From Pelomonas sp965229315 (GTDB taxonomy: Bacteria; Pseudomonadota; Gammaproteobacteria; Burkholderiales; Burkholderiaceae_C): a stretch of DNA of 64,000 nt. Both the position numbers and the translations under genes were made by a program. The stretch is taken from NCBI RefSeq assembly GCF_965229315.1, contig NZ_CBDDJA010000002.1, positions 744,001 through 808,000 on the forward strand, in the 5' to 3' direction. The notes under the pieces were generated by a model. It did not search any database and was not told the DNA's origin. It saw only the letters and a list, made by a program, of their open reading frames with translations. Shown here in pieces: positions 1-8,270 of the stretch. Positions within the stretch are counted from its first letter, which is position 1. The number at the start of each line of letters is the position of its first letter.

Positions 1-857
1 AGCCGCTTGCGGATGTCCGCCAGCTCGGCCGCGTCGCAGCTGGGCTTGGGATACTGCATCTTCAGCGAATCCAGCGTGTCCGCGATAACCTGCGACACGA
101 TCAGGCGTGCGTTGAGCTTGTCGTCCGCGGGCACCACATGCCAGGGCGCGCAGGCGGTGCTCGTGGCGCCCAGCATCTCGCCATAGGCCTTCATGTAGTC
201 GGGCCAGTGCTCGCGCTCGGCGATGTCGTCGACCGTGAACTTCCAGTTCTTGGCGGGGTCGTCCAGCCGCGCCAGGAAGCGCTGGCGCTGTTCCTCCCTG
301 GACAGGTGCAGGAAGAACTTCACCACCCGCGTGCCGTTCAGGTGCAGGTGGTGCTCCAGGTTGTTGATGGACGTGTAGCGCTCGGCCCAGATCTTCGGCG
401 TCTTCGCAGCCTCCTTCGGCAGCGACTGCGCCTTCAGGATCTCGGGGTGCACGCGCACGATCAGCACCTCCTCGTAGTACGAGCGGTTGAAGATGCCGAT
501 GCGGCCGCGCTCGGGCAGGCACTGCGTCGTGCGCCACAGGAAGTCATGGTCCAGCTCCAGCGCGCTGGGGTGCTTGAAGCTGAACACTTGGCAGCCCTGC
601 GGATTCACGCCCGACATCACATGCTTGATGACGCCGTCCTTGCCCGCCGCGTCCATGGCCTGGAAGATCAGCAGCAGCGCGTAGCGGTTGTGCGCGTACA
701 GCAGGTTCTGCATCTCGCTGAGCCGCGCGACGTGCGCGGCGAGCTGCTGCGCGTAGTCGTCCTTGTCGCGGTACAGCGGCGCCACCTGGGTGGGCCAGCG
801 CTTGAGCTTGACCTTGTCGCCGGGCGCGACACGGTAGGCGTCGGGGGACTTCTTCAT
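1..857 (-). CDS. ppk2: PPK2-family polyphosphate kinase, C-terminus cut by window edge
   Basis: Translating the minus strand from the ATG at 857 gives about 285 residues that stay open to the window edge. The PPK2 core is clear: a Walker A-like FQAMDAAGKDG near residue 65, then the SFKHPS, RSYYEEVL and ERYTSINNLE blocks typical of polyphosphate:nucleotide phosphotransferases. Members of this family move phosphate between polyphosphate and AMP, ADP or GDP in the cytoplasm. The late ATSTACAPWHVVPAD segment resembles the AMP/ADP-using class, but the subclass is my inference. Family members are about 270-300 residues long, so only a short C-terminal piece should be missing. It is divergent from the hydrolase gene at 984, with 126 bp between the two starts. 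Confidence 0.9.
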   Translation of the reverse strand, partial: MKKSPDAYRVAPGDKVKLKRWPTQVAPLYRDKDDYAQQLAAHVARLSEMQNLLYAHNRYALLLIFQAMDAAGKDGVIKHVMSGVNPQGCQVFSFKHPSALELDHDFLWRTTQCLPERGRIGIFNRSYYEEVLIVRVHPEILKAQSLPKEAAKTPKIWAERYTSINNLEHHLHLNGTRVVKFFLHLSREEQRQRFLARLDDPAKNWKFTVDDIAEREHWPDYMKAYGEMLGATSTACAPWHVVPADDKLNARLIVSQVIADTLDSLKMQYPKPSCDAAELADIRKR

Positions 858-983
858 CGGGTGACCTCGTTTCGTCGGGAGATGAATGGGCGCTGCGCAG
901 CCTCGCCACCATGACGAGCGTAACGGGGCGGGGGCGCGAGTCGGTGGCAGACTTCGCCGCTTTGGTTTGCCGGACGACGACCG

Positions 984-2957
984 ATGCTCCGCCTGCGCGC
1001 TTCACTGCTGCTGTTCCCCGCCTTGGCCAGCATGGCCTCCTTTGCCCAGGAGGACGAGGCCAAGGCGCCGCGCTACGAGCCGCGCGAGCACTACACCAAG
1101 TACGAGTACCGCATTCCGGTGCGCGACGGCAGCAGGCTCTTCACCGCGGTCTACGTGCCCAAGGACGCGGGGCAGGGCGGCAAGACCTATCCGGTGCTGA
1201 TGACGCGCACACCCTACAGCTGCGGCCCCTACGGCGTGGACCGTGACGGCGTGCGCCGCCTGGCGCCCAGCGAGGCCTTCCTGAAGGCCGGCTACATCTT
1301 CGTCTGCCAGGACGTGCGCGGCCGCTACATGTCCGAAGGCACGTGGCGTGTGATGACGCCGCACCTGGCCGCCAAGCGCGGCCCGAATGATGTCGACGAG
1401 AGCAGCGACACGCACGACAGCGTGCAGTGGCTGATGGAGCATGTGTCCGGCCACAACGGGCGTGTCGGCCTGTGGGGTATTTCCTACCCGGGCTTCTACA
1501 CGGCGGCGTCCATCATCGATTCGCATCCGGCCATCAAGGCCGCGTCGCCGCAGGCGCCCATTGGCGACTACTACCAGCGAGACGACGGCTACCACGGCGG
1601 CGCGCTGATGCTGGCCCACAACTACGGTTTCTACACCTGGTACCGGCCGCAGCAGACGCCCACCGTCGATGCGCGGCGCGGCGCATCGTTCGACTACCGC
1701 GACCGCGACGCCTACAACTACTTCCTGAAGCTGGGCAACCTCGACGCCATCGCGCAGAGCTTCGCTGGTGCCAACCCGGATGCGCCTGCCAGCAACCCGT
1801 TCTTCGACGAACTCGTGCAGCACGACAGCTTCGACGACTACTGGCGCCAGCGCCGCCTGCTGCCGCACCTGAAGAACATCCAGGCGGCCGTGTTGACGGT
1901 GGGCGGCTGGTACGACGCCGAGGACCTCGCCGGCCCGCTGACCGTCTACCACGCCATCGAGCAACAGAACCCCGGCGCGAACAACAGCCTCGTCATGGGC
2001 CCATGGGTGCATGGCGGCTGGATGCGCGGCGTGGGCCAGCAGCTCGGCGCGATCGGCTTCGACGGCAGGCATAGCGAGTGGTTCCAGAAAAGCGTGCTGC
2101 TGCCGTTCTTCGAGCAGCACCTGCGTGGCGGTGCCGACGCGAAGCTGGCCGAAGCCACGGTGTTCGAGACCGGCACCAATGTCTGGCGCCGCTACGACGC
2201 CTGGCCGCCCCGGCAGGCCAAGCTGCGCAGCTTCTACCTGCAGGCCGGCGGCAAGCTGGCCGGCGAGGCGCCAGCAGCCGGCGCGACGGCCTTCGACAGC
2301 TACGTGAGCGACCCCAACAAGCCCGTGCCCTTCATCGCCTACACGGCCATGGGCATGCCCAAGGACTACATGGTGGGCGACCAGCGCTTCACCGCCACGC
2401 GGCCCGACGTGCTGGTCTACGAGACCGAGCCGCTGGAGGACGACCTCACCGTGGCCGGCCCGGTCAGCGTCGAGCTGTTCGTCGCGTCCACCGGCACCGA
2501 CGCCGACTTCGTCGTCAAGCTCATTGACGTCTGGCCGCAGGACGCCGGCCCCGAGCCCGTGGCGCCCAGCCGCGACAAGCCCAGCGACACGCCGCCGCCC
2601 ACGCCCGCCTTCGGCGGCTACCAGCAGCTGGTGCGCGGCGATCCGCTGCGCGCCCGCTTTCGCCACGGCTTCGACAAGCCCGAGGCGCTGGTGCCGGGCC
2701 AGGTCGAGAAGCTGGCGTTCGACCTCCCCGACCTGAACCACAGCTTCCGCCGTGGCCACCGGCTGATGATCCAGGTGCAGAGCAGCTGGTTCCCGTTGAT
2801 CGACCGCAACCCGCAGACCTTCGTGCGCATCCGCAGCGCCAGGCCCGAAGACTTCCAGACCGCCACGCAGACCGTCTACCGCGGCGGCGCGCAGGCCTCG
2901 CGCGTGCAACTGCGGGTCGTGGACCCGGCCGCCTCGCAAACGCCCAACAAGCCCTGA
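984..2957 (+). CDS. Secreted CocE/NonD-type alpha/beta hydrolase, copy 1
   Basis: This 657-residue protein has an N-terminal signal peptide (hydrophobic LLLFPALASMASFAQ stretch, cleavage near residue 22). An X-Pro dipeptidyl-peptidase/cocaine-esterase-type hydrolase follows. The nucleophile elbow GISYPGFY puts the catalytic Ser at about residue 167. The C-terminal third (LTVAGPVSVELFV onward) matches the jelly-roll domain found in CocE, PepX and glutaryl acylases. It probably hydrolyses ester or amide bonds in the periplasm; the substrate is unknown. A paralogue starts 1 bp after its stop, so the two are probably co-transcribed. The first 250 bp of the mature region is nearly identical to the paralogue while the rest has diverged. 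The ATG was chosen because it gives a complete signal peptide; the upstream ribosome-binding site is weak. Confidence 0.88.
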   Translation: MLRLRASLLLFPALASMASFAQEDEAKAPRYEPREHYTKYEYRIPVRDGSRLFTAVYVPKDAGQGGKTYPVLMTRTPYSCGPYGVDRDGVRRLAPSEAFLKAGYIFVCQDVRGRYMSEGTWRVMTPHLAAKRGPNDVDESSDTHDSVQWLMEHVSGHNGRVGLWGISYPGFYTAASIIDSHPAIKAASPQAPIGDYYQRDDGYHGGALMLAHNYGFYTWYRPQQTPTVDARRGASFDYRDRDAYNYFLKLGNLDAIAQSFAGANPDAPASNPFFDELVQHDSFDDYWRQRRLLPHLKNIQAAVLTVGGWYDAEDLAGPLTVYHAIEQQNPGANNSLVMGPWVHGGWMRGVGQQLGAIGFDGRHSEWFQKSVLLPFFEQHLRGGADAKLAEATVFETGTNVWRRYDAWPPRQAKLRSFYLQAGGKLAGEAPAAGATAFDSYVSDPNKPVPFIAYTAMGMPKDYMVGDQRFTATRPDVLVYETEPLEDDLTVAGPVSVELFVASTGTDADFVVKLIDVWPQDAGPEPVAPSRDKPSDTPPPTPAFGGYQQLVRGDPLRARFRHGFDKPEALVPGQVEKLAFDLPDLNHSFRRGHRLMIQVQSSWFPLIDRNPQTFVRIRSARPEDFQTATQTVYRGGAQASRVQLRVVDPAASQTPNKP

Positions 2958-2958
2958 C

Positions 2959-4938
2959 ATGAGAACTCCGATGCGCCTTGCCCTCAGCCTCTGTGCCCTG
3001 GCGCTCGCCAGCCTGGCCGCCCCCGCCCCCGCCCCCGCCCGCGCCGAGGACGCGCCCGACGGCAAGCCCAAGTACGAGCCGCGCGAGCACTACACCAAGT
3101 ACGAGTACCGCATCCCGGTGCGCGACGGCAGCAGGCTCTTCACCGCGGTCTACGTGCCCAAGGACGCGGGCCAGGGCGGCAAGACCTACCCGGTGCTGAT
3201 GACGCGCACGCCCTACAGCTGCGGCCCCTACGGCGTGGACCGTGACGGCGTGCGCCGCCTGGCGCCCAGCGAGGCCTTCCTGAAGGCGGGCTACATCTTC
3301 GTCTGCCAGGACGTGCGCGGCCGCTTCATGTCCGAGGGCAGTTTCATCGAGATGACGCCGCACAAGCCCGTCAAGAAGACGGCGGCCGACGTGGACGAGA
3401 GCAGCGACATGCACGACACCGTGCAATGGCTCATCGACCGCGTGCCGGGCAACAACGGCCGCGTGGGCATCTGGGGCGTCTCGTACCCGGGTTTCTACAC
3501 ATCGGCGTCCATCATCGACTCGCACCCGGCCATCAAGGCCGCGTCGCCGCAGGCGCCGGTGACGGACCTGTACATGGGCGACGACAGCTTTCACGGCGGC
3601 GCCTTCATGCTGGCCGCCAACTTCGGCTTCTACACCGGCTTCAAGCCGCAGGTCACGCCGGTGCTGCCGCCCAGGCAGTGGCCCGAGTTCGACTACGGCA
3701 CGCGCGACGGCTACGAGTTCTTCCTGCAGTTCCAGAACCTGGACGCGATGGCCGCGCGGCTGGCGAAGGACGGCAAGCCCAACCCCTATTTCGACGACCA
3801 GCTCGAACACGACAGCTACGACGAGTTCTGGCGGTCGCGCGCCATCACGCCGCACCTGAAGAACATCAAGGCCGCGGTGCTGACGGTCGGCGGCTGGTAC
3901 GACGCCGAAGACCTCGCCGGCCCGCTGGCCACCTTCCGCGCCATCGCCAGGCAGAGCCCCGCCACGCCCAACCACCTCGTCATGGGCCCATGGGTGCATG
4001 GCGGTTGGGTCGGCTCGCCGGGCCGCAGCCTGGGCCGCGTGCAATTCCACCAGCCGACGTCCGAGCAGTTCCAGAAGGAGGTGCTGTTCCCGTTCTTCGA
4101 GCAGCATCTGCGCGACGCCAAGCCCGGCGCCAAGCTGCCTGCAGTCGCCAAGGCCACGGTGTTCGAGACCGGCACCAACGTCTGGCGCCGCTACGACGCC
4201 TGGCCGCCGGCCGGGGCCAGGCCGCGCACGCTGTACTTCGCGCCGGGCGGCAAGCTCAGCTTCACGCCGCCCGACGCGGCACAGCCCGCGTTCGACGCCT
4301 GGACCAGCGACCCCAACAAGCCCGTGCCCTTCGTCGGCTACGCCACGCTGGGCGTGCCGCAGGAGTTCATGGTCGGCGACCAGCGCTTCGCGTCCACGCG
4401 GCCCGACGTGCTGACCTACCGCAGCGAGGTGCTGGAGGAAGACCTGACCGTGGCCGGCCCGATCACGGCGCGGCTGTTTGCGTCGACCACCGGTACCGAT
4501 GCCGACTGGGTCGTCAAGCTCATCGACGTCTACCCCGCCGACCTGCAGCAGGAAGGCCAGGAGCCGAAGAAGCGCCGCCCGCGCACGGAAGACGTCGAGG
4601 CGCCCGAACCCGAGCTGGGTGGCATGCAGCAACTGGTGCGCGCCGACCCGCTGCGCGGGCGCTTCCGCCACGGCTTCGAGAAGGCCGAGGCCATGGTGCC
4701 GGGCCAGGTGGAGGCGCTGGACGTGGCGCTGCAGGACGTGAACCACACCTTCCGCCGCGGCCACCGCATCATGGTGCAGGTGCAGAGCAGCTGGTTCCCG
4801 CTGATGGACCGCAACCCGCAGACCTTCGTACCCATTCACAGCGCGAAGGCCGAGGACTTCCAGGTCGCCACGCAGAAGCTCTACCGCTGGCAGGGCCAGG
4901 CGTCGGGGCTGGAGCTGCGGGTGCTGGCGCCGCGCTGA
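2959..4938 (+). CDS. Secreted CocE/NonD-type alpha/beta hydrolase, copy 2
   Basis: This 659-residue paralogue of the preceding gene starts 1 bp after its stop. The signal peptide (MRTPMRLALSLCALALASLA) is followed by an Ala-Pro run encoded by a short hexamer repeat (cccgcc units at about 3019-3040). The nucleophile motif GVSYPGFYTS and the CocE C-terminal beta domain are present. Relative to copy 1 it carries a Lys/Arg-rich insert near residues 530-545 (EPKKRRPRTED). Both copies share the mature N-terminal block almost exactly, but differ around the probable substrate pocket (residues 130-320), which suggests related enzymes with different specificity. The ATG at 2971 is an alternative start that leaves the signal peptide intact. 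The substrate cannot be told from sequence. Confidence 0.88.
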   Translation: MRTPMRLALSLCALALASLAAPAPAPARAEDAPDGKPKYEPREHYTKYEYRIPVRDGSRLFTAVYVPKDAGQGGKTYPVLMTRTPYSCGPYGVDRDGVRRLAPSEAFLKAGYIFVCQDVRGRFMSEGSFIEMTPHKPVKKTAADVDESSDMHDTVQWLIDRVPGNNGRVGIWGVSYPGFYTSASIIDSHPAIKAASPQAPVTDLYMGDDSFHGGAFMLAANFGFYTGFKPQVTPVLPPRQWPEFDYGTRDGYEFFLQFQNLDAMAARLAKDGKPNPYFDDQLEHDSYDEFWRSRAITPHLKNIKAAVLTVGGWYDAEDLAGPLATFRAIARQSPATPNHLVMGPWVHGGWVGSPGRSLGRVQFHQPTSEQFQKEVLFPFFEQHLRDAKPGAKLPAVAKATVFETGTNVWRRYDAWPPAGARPRTLYFAPGGKLSFTPPDAAQPAFDAWTSDPNKPVPFVGYATLGVPQEFMVGDQRFASTRPDVLTYRSEVLEEDLTVAGPITARLFASTTGTDADWVVKLIDVYPADLQQEGQEPKKRRPRTEDVEAPEPELGGMQQLVRADPLRGRFRHGFEKAEAMVPGQVEALDVALQDVNHTFRRGHRIMVQVQSSWFPLMDRNPQTFVPIHSAKAEDFQVATQKLYRWQGQASGLELRVLAPR

Positions 4939-4953
4939 GCGGCGCGGTGGCGC

Positions 4954-5643
4954 TCAGGCGCCCGAGGGCCAGCCCGCGCCCGGCGCCGCCTGCAGCACCA
5001 GCGCCGCGCCCGTGACCGGGTGCGTGAAGCGCAGCTCGCGCGCATGCAGCCACAGCCGCTGCGTGCCGAGCAAGGCGGCCACCGCGCGGTTCAGCGGCCC
5101 CTTGCCGTGCGTCGCGTCGCCCAGGATGGGATGGGCGATGTGCTTCAGGTGGCGGCGGATTTGGTGCCGGCGGCCCTGCAGCGGCTCGGCCTCCAGCAGC
5201 GCCACGCGTGTCGTCGTGAAACGCGGGTCGGTGACCAGCTGCCAGTCCAGCCGCGCCAGCACGCGCCAGCGGGTGCTGGCCGCCAGCATCGGCTGGCCGG
5301 CTGAAGGCTGCTCGGGGTCGCGTGCCAGCGGGTGGTCGATGCAGCCTTCATCCATGGCCGGCCAGCCCCGCACGAGTGCCAGGTAGCGCTTGTCCATCTG
5401 CCCCTGCTCGAACATCGTGCCCAGCAGCGATGCGACCTGCGGCGTCAGCGCGAACAGCAGCACGCCCGACGTGCCGCGGTCCAGCCGGTGCACGGGCCAG
5501 ACGGGCTGGCCGAGCTGATCGCGCAGCCGTTGCAGCGCGGCCTCGTCCTCGTGCGCCGCGAGCTGCGTGCGGTGCACCAGCAGGCCGGGCGGCTTGTCGA
5601 TGGCGACGAGGTGCTCGTCGGCATGCAGGATGGCCAGCGTCAA
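4954..5643 (-). CDS. truC: RluA-type RNA pseudouridine synthase, TruC-like
   Basis: This 229-residue protein opens with ILHADEHLVAIDKPPGLLVHR and carries the RluA-family catalytic motif HRLDRGTSGVLLFAL, with the catalytic Asp in HRLD. QGRRHQIRRHLKHIAHPILGD follows. This pattern fits the TruC branch, which makes pseudouridine-65 in tRNA, although a different RNA target is possible. The start is a TTG (5643-5641) that overlaps the TGA stop of the YchJ-like gene. That choice removes the long out-of-family N-terminus of the open frame and implies translational coupling. It is the last of three overlapping minus-strand genes and converges on the second CocE gene, leaving 15 bp between the stops. 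Confidence 0.85.
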   Translation of the reverse strand: MTLAILHADEHLVAIDKPPGLLVHRTQLAAHEDEAALQRLRDQLGQPVWPVHRLDRGTSGVLLFALTPQVASLLGTMFEQGQMDKRYLALVRGWPAMDEGCIDHPLARDPEQPSAGQPMLAASTRWRVLARLDWQLVTDPRFTTTRVALLEAEPLQGRRHQIRRHLKHIAHPILGDATHGKGPLNRAVAALLGTQRLWLHARELRFTHPVTGAALVLQAAPGAGWPSGA

Positions 5644-6032
5644 GAGAGGTCGCCGTCCACGTAGAACCATGCACCGTGCTCGCGCACGAAGCGGCTCACC
5701 TCGTGCAGCCGGTGCGCGCGGCCGCCCAGCCTGCTGCGCGCGACGAACTCGACGGTGCCGTGGTCGGCGTCCTGCAGGGCGGCTCGCTTCACGGCCAGGC
5801 CCAGCCACTTCAGGCCGGGTTCGGGCGCCTCCAGCGCCGCGGGCCGCGTGCTGACGTGCCAGGTGGCGAGCAGGTAGGGGCGCAGGTCCCGCACGAAGGC
5901 GGCGTAGCGCGAGCGCATCAGCGTCTCGGGCGTGCCGGCCGTCAGGCCCTGGCCGGCGGCGAAGGCGGCGTGCAGGGGGCCGCAGCAGCGGTCGTAGGCC
6001 TGGCCCGATCCGCAGTCGCAGGGCCTGCTCAC
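5640..6032 (-). CDS. YchJ-like SEC-C motif protein (UPF0225 family)
   Basis: This 130-residue protein begins with the cysteine-rich SEC-C zinc-binding motif CDCGSGQAYDRCCGPLH. The NTF2-like body of the YchJ family follows (TLMRSRYAAFV, YLLATWHVSTRP, GTVEFVAR). The family is widespread in proteobacteria, is probably cytoplasmic, and has no settled biochemical function. The GTG start at 6032 overlaps the TGA stop of the upstream MarR-GNAT gene (GTGA), and its own stop overlaps the TTG start of the TruC-like gene. The three genes are therefore almost certainly one transcript. Confidence 0.85.
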   Translation of the reverse strand: MSRPCDCGSGQAYDRCCGPLHAAFAAGQGLTAGTPETLMRSRYAAFVRDLRPYLLATWHVSTRPAALEAPEPGLKWLGLAVKRAALQDADHGTVEFVARSRLGGRAHRLHEVSRFVREHGAWFYVDGDLS

Positions 6033-6967
6033 AGCCGCATCTCCCAGCGCTCGCTCGACACCGTCTGCCCGAAGTCGCGCACGGTCTCGCTGCCGACGAG
6101 CTGGTAGCCCTCCGCCGCATAGATCGCGCGCGCCGCCGTCAGCGCGCTCTGCGTCCAGAGCACGATGCGCCGGTAGCCGGCCGCGCGGGCGAAGTCGCCG
6201 CACTGCCGCACCAGCCGCTTGCCGAGGCCCAGTCCGCGGGCATGCGGCTCCAGCAGCAGCAGGCGCAGCTGCGCCACACCGCGGCGCGCGTGGCCGGTGG
6301 CGGGGTCGCGGGCCTGCACGAGCATGACGCTGCCCAGCCGCTCCGTGCCGCGCGCGGCGATCCAGCAGGCCTCGCGCTCGGGCTGCAGGCGCTCGACGAA
6401 GCCGGCGCAGATGCGCGCCACCAGGGCCTCGAAGCGCGTGTCCAGCCCGTGCTCGGCGGCGTAGACGGCGCCATGGCGTTCGATGATCCAGCCCAAGTCG
6501 CCGGGCAGCGGTGGGCGCAGCACCACGTCGCCCGCGGTGTCGGGCTCCAGCATGGCCTGCATGCGCGACATGGCGCCGACCAGCGCGTCGCGCTGCGGGG
6601 CCGACAGCGCGCCGAGCAGCGCTTCGCTGTCGGCCTGGCTGGCCCGGTCCAGCGGCGCGAAGGCGCGCTTGCCGGCGGGGCTGAGCCTGAGCAAGGTCTG
6701 ACGGCCGTCGCTGGGGTGGCCCTGCTCGGCGAGCAGGCCGCGGGCCTTGAGCCCGCGCAGCAGCCGGCTCAGGTAACCTGCGTCGAGCTGCAGGCTCTTG
6801 CTCAAACCCGCCGCAGTCACCGGCGCGTGGTGGGCCAGCTCCCACAGCAGGCGGGCCTCGGGCAGCGTGAACTCGCCACCCGCGAGCCTGGGCGCGAGCA
6901 GGCCGACGCGGCGCGTGTAGAAGCGGTTGAAGGCGCGGACGGCCTGCGCCTGGGCTGCGGTGCTCAT
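6029..6967 (-). CDS. MarR-type regulator fused to a GNAT acetyltransferase
   Basis: This 312-residue protein has two domains. Residues 1-140 are a MarR winged-helix domain (LPEARLLWELAHH, LDAGYLSRLLRGL recognition helix, SDGRQTLLRLSPAG wing). Residues 148-312 are a GNAT N-acetyltransferase with the acetyl-CoA loop HARGLGLGKRLVRQC. Such fusions are a known domain arrangement, and their ligand and acetyl acceptor are usually unknown. A perfect 37-bp palindrome sits 10 bp upstream of the ATG, which suggests autoregulation. It heads the operon with the YchJ-like and TruC-like genes and is divergent from the small gene at 7063. Confidence 0.88.
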   Translation of the reverse strand: MSTAAQAQAVRAFNRFYTRRVGLLAPRLAGGEFTLPEARLLWELAHHAPVTAAGLSKSLQLDAGYLSRLLRGLKARGLLAEQGHPSDGRQTLLRLSPAGKRAFAPLDRASQADSEALLGALSAPQRDALVGAMSRMQAMLEPDTAGDVVLRPPLPGDLGWIIERHGAVYAAEHGLDTRFEALVARICAGFVERLQPEREACWIAARGTERLGSVMLVQARDPATGHARRGVAQLRLLLLEPHARGLGLGKRLVRQCGDFARAAGYRRIVLWTQSALTAARAIYAAEGYQLVGSETVRDFGQTVSSERWEMRL

Positions 6968-6976
6968 GGCGGCATC

Positions 6977-7013
6977 ATCGCATGATGGTTGCCTTTGGCA
7001 ACCATCATGCGAT
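6977..7013. promoter_or_regulatory. Perfect 17-bp-arm palindrome, candidate MarR operator
   Basis: The left arm ATCGCATGATGGTTGCC (6977-6993) and right arm GGCAACCATCATGCGAT (6997-7013) are exact reverse complements around a TTT centre. The element lies between divergent genes, 10 bp from the MarR-GNAT ATG. MarR dimers bind palindromes of this general size near their own promoters, so an operator is the natural reading. A transcript hairpin is the alternative. Confidence 0.65.
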
Positions 7014-7062
7014 CGTCCGGCGGCGCGCTACGCTGCGGCTTCGACGGGCGCGGGAGACGCAC

Positions 7063-7335
7063 TTGGGCATCGTGGTGTATTGGCTTGAAGCGCAAGACGA
7101 GGGCGAGGCGCCCCAGCCGGCCTGCCGGTCCTTCGGCAGCAAGGAACTGACGCAGGCATTGGCCTGGGCCGAGGATCGGCGCCGGCAGGGGCACCGGCAC
7201 GTCAGCATCTCCACGGAGCTGGACGACCACGTCGGCCAGCCGGGCGTCGCGGCGGTGGAGGGCGGCCGCACGCCCGACGGCCACGCCTACGAGTGGTCCA
7301 AGTCCGGGCGGGCCGGCAAGGCGCGCCGGCGCTGA
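7063..7335 (+). CDS. Small conserved-looking hypothetical protein
   Basis: This is a 90-residue basic protein with no signal peptide or membrane segment, and I cannot name the family securely. Notable parts are VVYWLEAQDEGE at the N-terminus, a helical SKELTQALAWAEDRRRQG, a strand HVSISTEL, and a C-terminal GGRTPDGHAYEWSKSGRAG that looks like a structured motif. The TTG at 7063 was chosen because a GGGAG ribosome-binding site (7052-7056) lies 6 nt upstream. The ATG at 6982 would place the coding sequence inside the palindrome. It is transcribed divergently from the MarR-GNAT operon and might share its control. Confidence 0.6.
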   Translation: MGIVVYWLEAQDEGEAPQPACRSFGSKELTQALAWAEDRRRQGHRHVSISTELDDHVGQPGVAAVEGGRTPDGHAYEWSKSGRAGKARRR

Positions 7336-7357
7336 GGCCGGCGCAGTCGCGCCACGC

Positions 7358-8101
7358 TCAGAACTTGTAGCCGAAGCCGACGGTCAGCAGGTTCTCCGTC
7401 TTTTTCAGGCCGGCGGGTACTTCGCTGTTGTAGCGGCTGGACAGGCCCGCGTTCAACGTCCAGGAGCCGCTGATCTGCGTGGCCAGGCCGGCGTCGAAGT
7501 TCACGCGGGTGCCGAGGTCGCCGCTCTTGGGGTAGTAGGTCAGGCGCTGGTTGAGCGTCGTCGTGTCGCTGAGCTTGTGCTTGGACTCCTCGCCCAACAA
7601 GGCCTGCGCACCCTTGTCCGACGTGCCGTCGGTGAAGTGGGTGTCGGTGTAGCCTGCACCGGCGAACAGGTCGACCGTGTGCCGGTCGCTGTGCAGCACG
7701 TGGTAGCCGACGCCGCCGTTCAGGCTGTAGCGGTCGCGCACGCCGGCGCCGGCCTTGTCGGTCTCGCCTTCGGCGGCGCCGAACGAGAACCAGTCCTGGC
7801 TGAGGTTGAAGTCGTAGCGGCCGCCCAGGCGCAGCAGGTCGGCGGTCGTGGTCTTCACGCCGCTCACCTTGGAGCGGCCATAGTTACCGACGCCGTAGAG
7901 GCTGATCTTGTCTTCGGTCGTGGCGCGGCTGGTGCTGGCGTTGAGGGACAGCGTCAGGCTGTCGTTGTTGCCGCTGGACAGCGTGCCGCCCAGGCTGGCA
8001 TTGCCGTGCCACTGGCCATCCGGCTTGTCCTGCGAGCGGGCCGCCAGCGGGGTGGCGAGGGCGACCGCGGCGGCGGCCACGGTGAGGGCGGTTCGAAACA
8101 T
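7358..8101 (-). CDS. DUF481 outer-membrane beta-barrel protein
   Basis: This 247-residue protein has a signal peptide (MFRTALTVAAAAVALATPLAA, cleavage near residue 22). Repeated amphipathic strands of alternating polar and aromatic residues follow, ending in GFGYKF, the terminal aromatic that outer-membrane barrels use for assembly. The WHGNASLGGTLSSGNNDSLTLSL opening is typical of DUF481 (YdiY-like) proteins, whose role is unknown. An AGGAG ribosome-binding site precedes the ATG at 8101. Unusually, an intrinsic terminator on the same strand ends only 20 nt before the start codon, so expression may be attenuated. Confidence 0.82.
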   Translation of the reverse strand: MFRTALTVAAAAVALATPLAARSQDKPDGQWHGNASLGGTLSSGNNDSLTLSLNASTSRATTEDKISLYGVGNYGRSKVSGVKTTTADLLRLGGRYDFNLSQDWFSFGAAEGETDKAGAGVRDRYSLNGGVGYHVLHSDRHTVDLFAGAGYTDTHFTDGTSDKGAQALLGEESKHKLSDTTTLNQRLTYYPKSGDLGTRVNFDAGLATQISGSWTLNAGLSSRYNSEVPAGLKKTENLLTVGFGYKF

Positions 8102-8121
8102 GTCGGGACTCCTGGGCCAAG

Positions 8122-8148
8122 AAAAAACCCCGACGGAACGCGTCGGGG
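8122..8148 (-). terminator. Intrinsic terminator in the leader of the DUF481 gene
   Basis: On the minus strand CCCCGACG and CGTCGGGG form a perfect 8-bp stem with a 5-nt loop, followed directly by six T. It is a textbook Rho-independent terminator, yet it lies upstream of, and on the same strand as, the DUF481 start. It either attenuates that gene or ends a short upstream transcript from 8150-8270. No tRNA fold was recognised there. Confidence 0.75.
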
Positions 8149-8270
8149 ATGTGCGACTGGGGCGCCTGGAGGCACACGCGCAGTCAGGTGGTGGATCAGG
8201 GTTTTTACCATGTCGATGCCCGCTGCCAGCCTTGGGCCAGGCGGAAAAGGGGGCTCCGTAAAATGCGGCG

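Noticed and set aside
3019..3040. Hexamer repeat in the signal peptide of the second CocE gene as a phase-variable switch
   Set aside because: Six-base units keep the reading frame, so copy changes would only alter an Ala-Pro run.
1002..4839. Very long open frames on the minus strand opposite the CocE genes (689 and 772 codons)
   Set aside because: They mirror the two conserved hydrolases, are rich in Arg, Val, Gly and His as expected of antisense in GC-rich DNA, and show no domain.
8150..8270. tRNA or known small RNA ahead of the DUF481 terminator
   Set aside because: No cloverleaf or recognisable RNA family could be drawn by eye; reported only as a possible attenuated leader.
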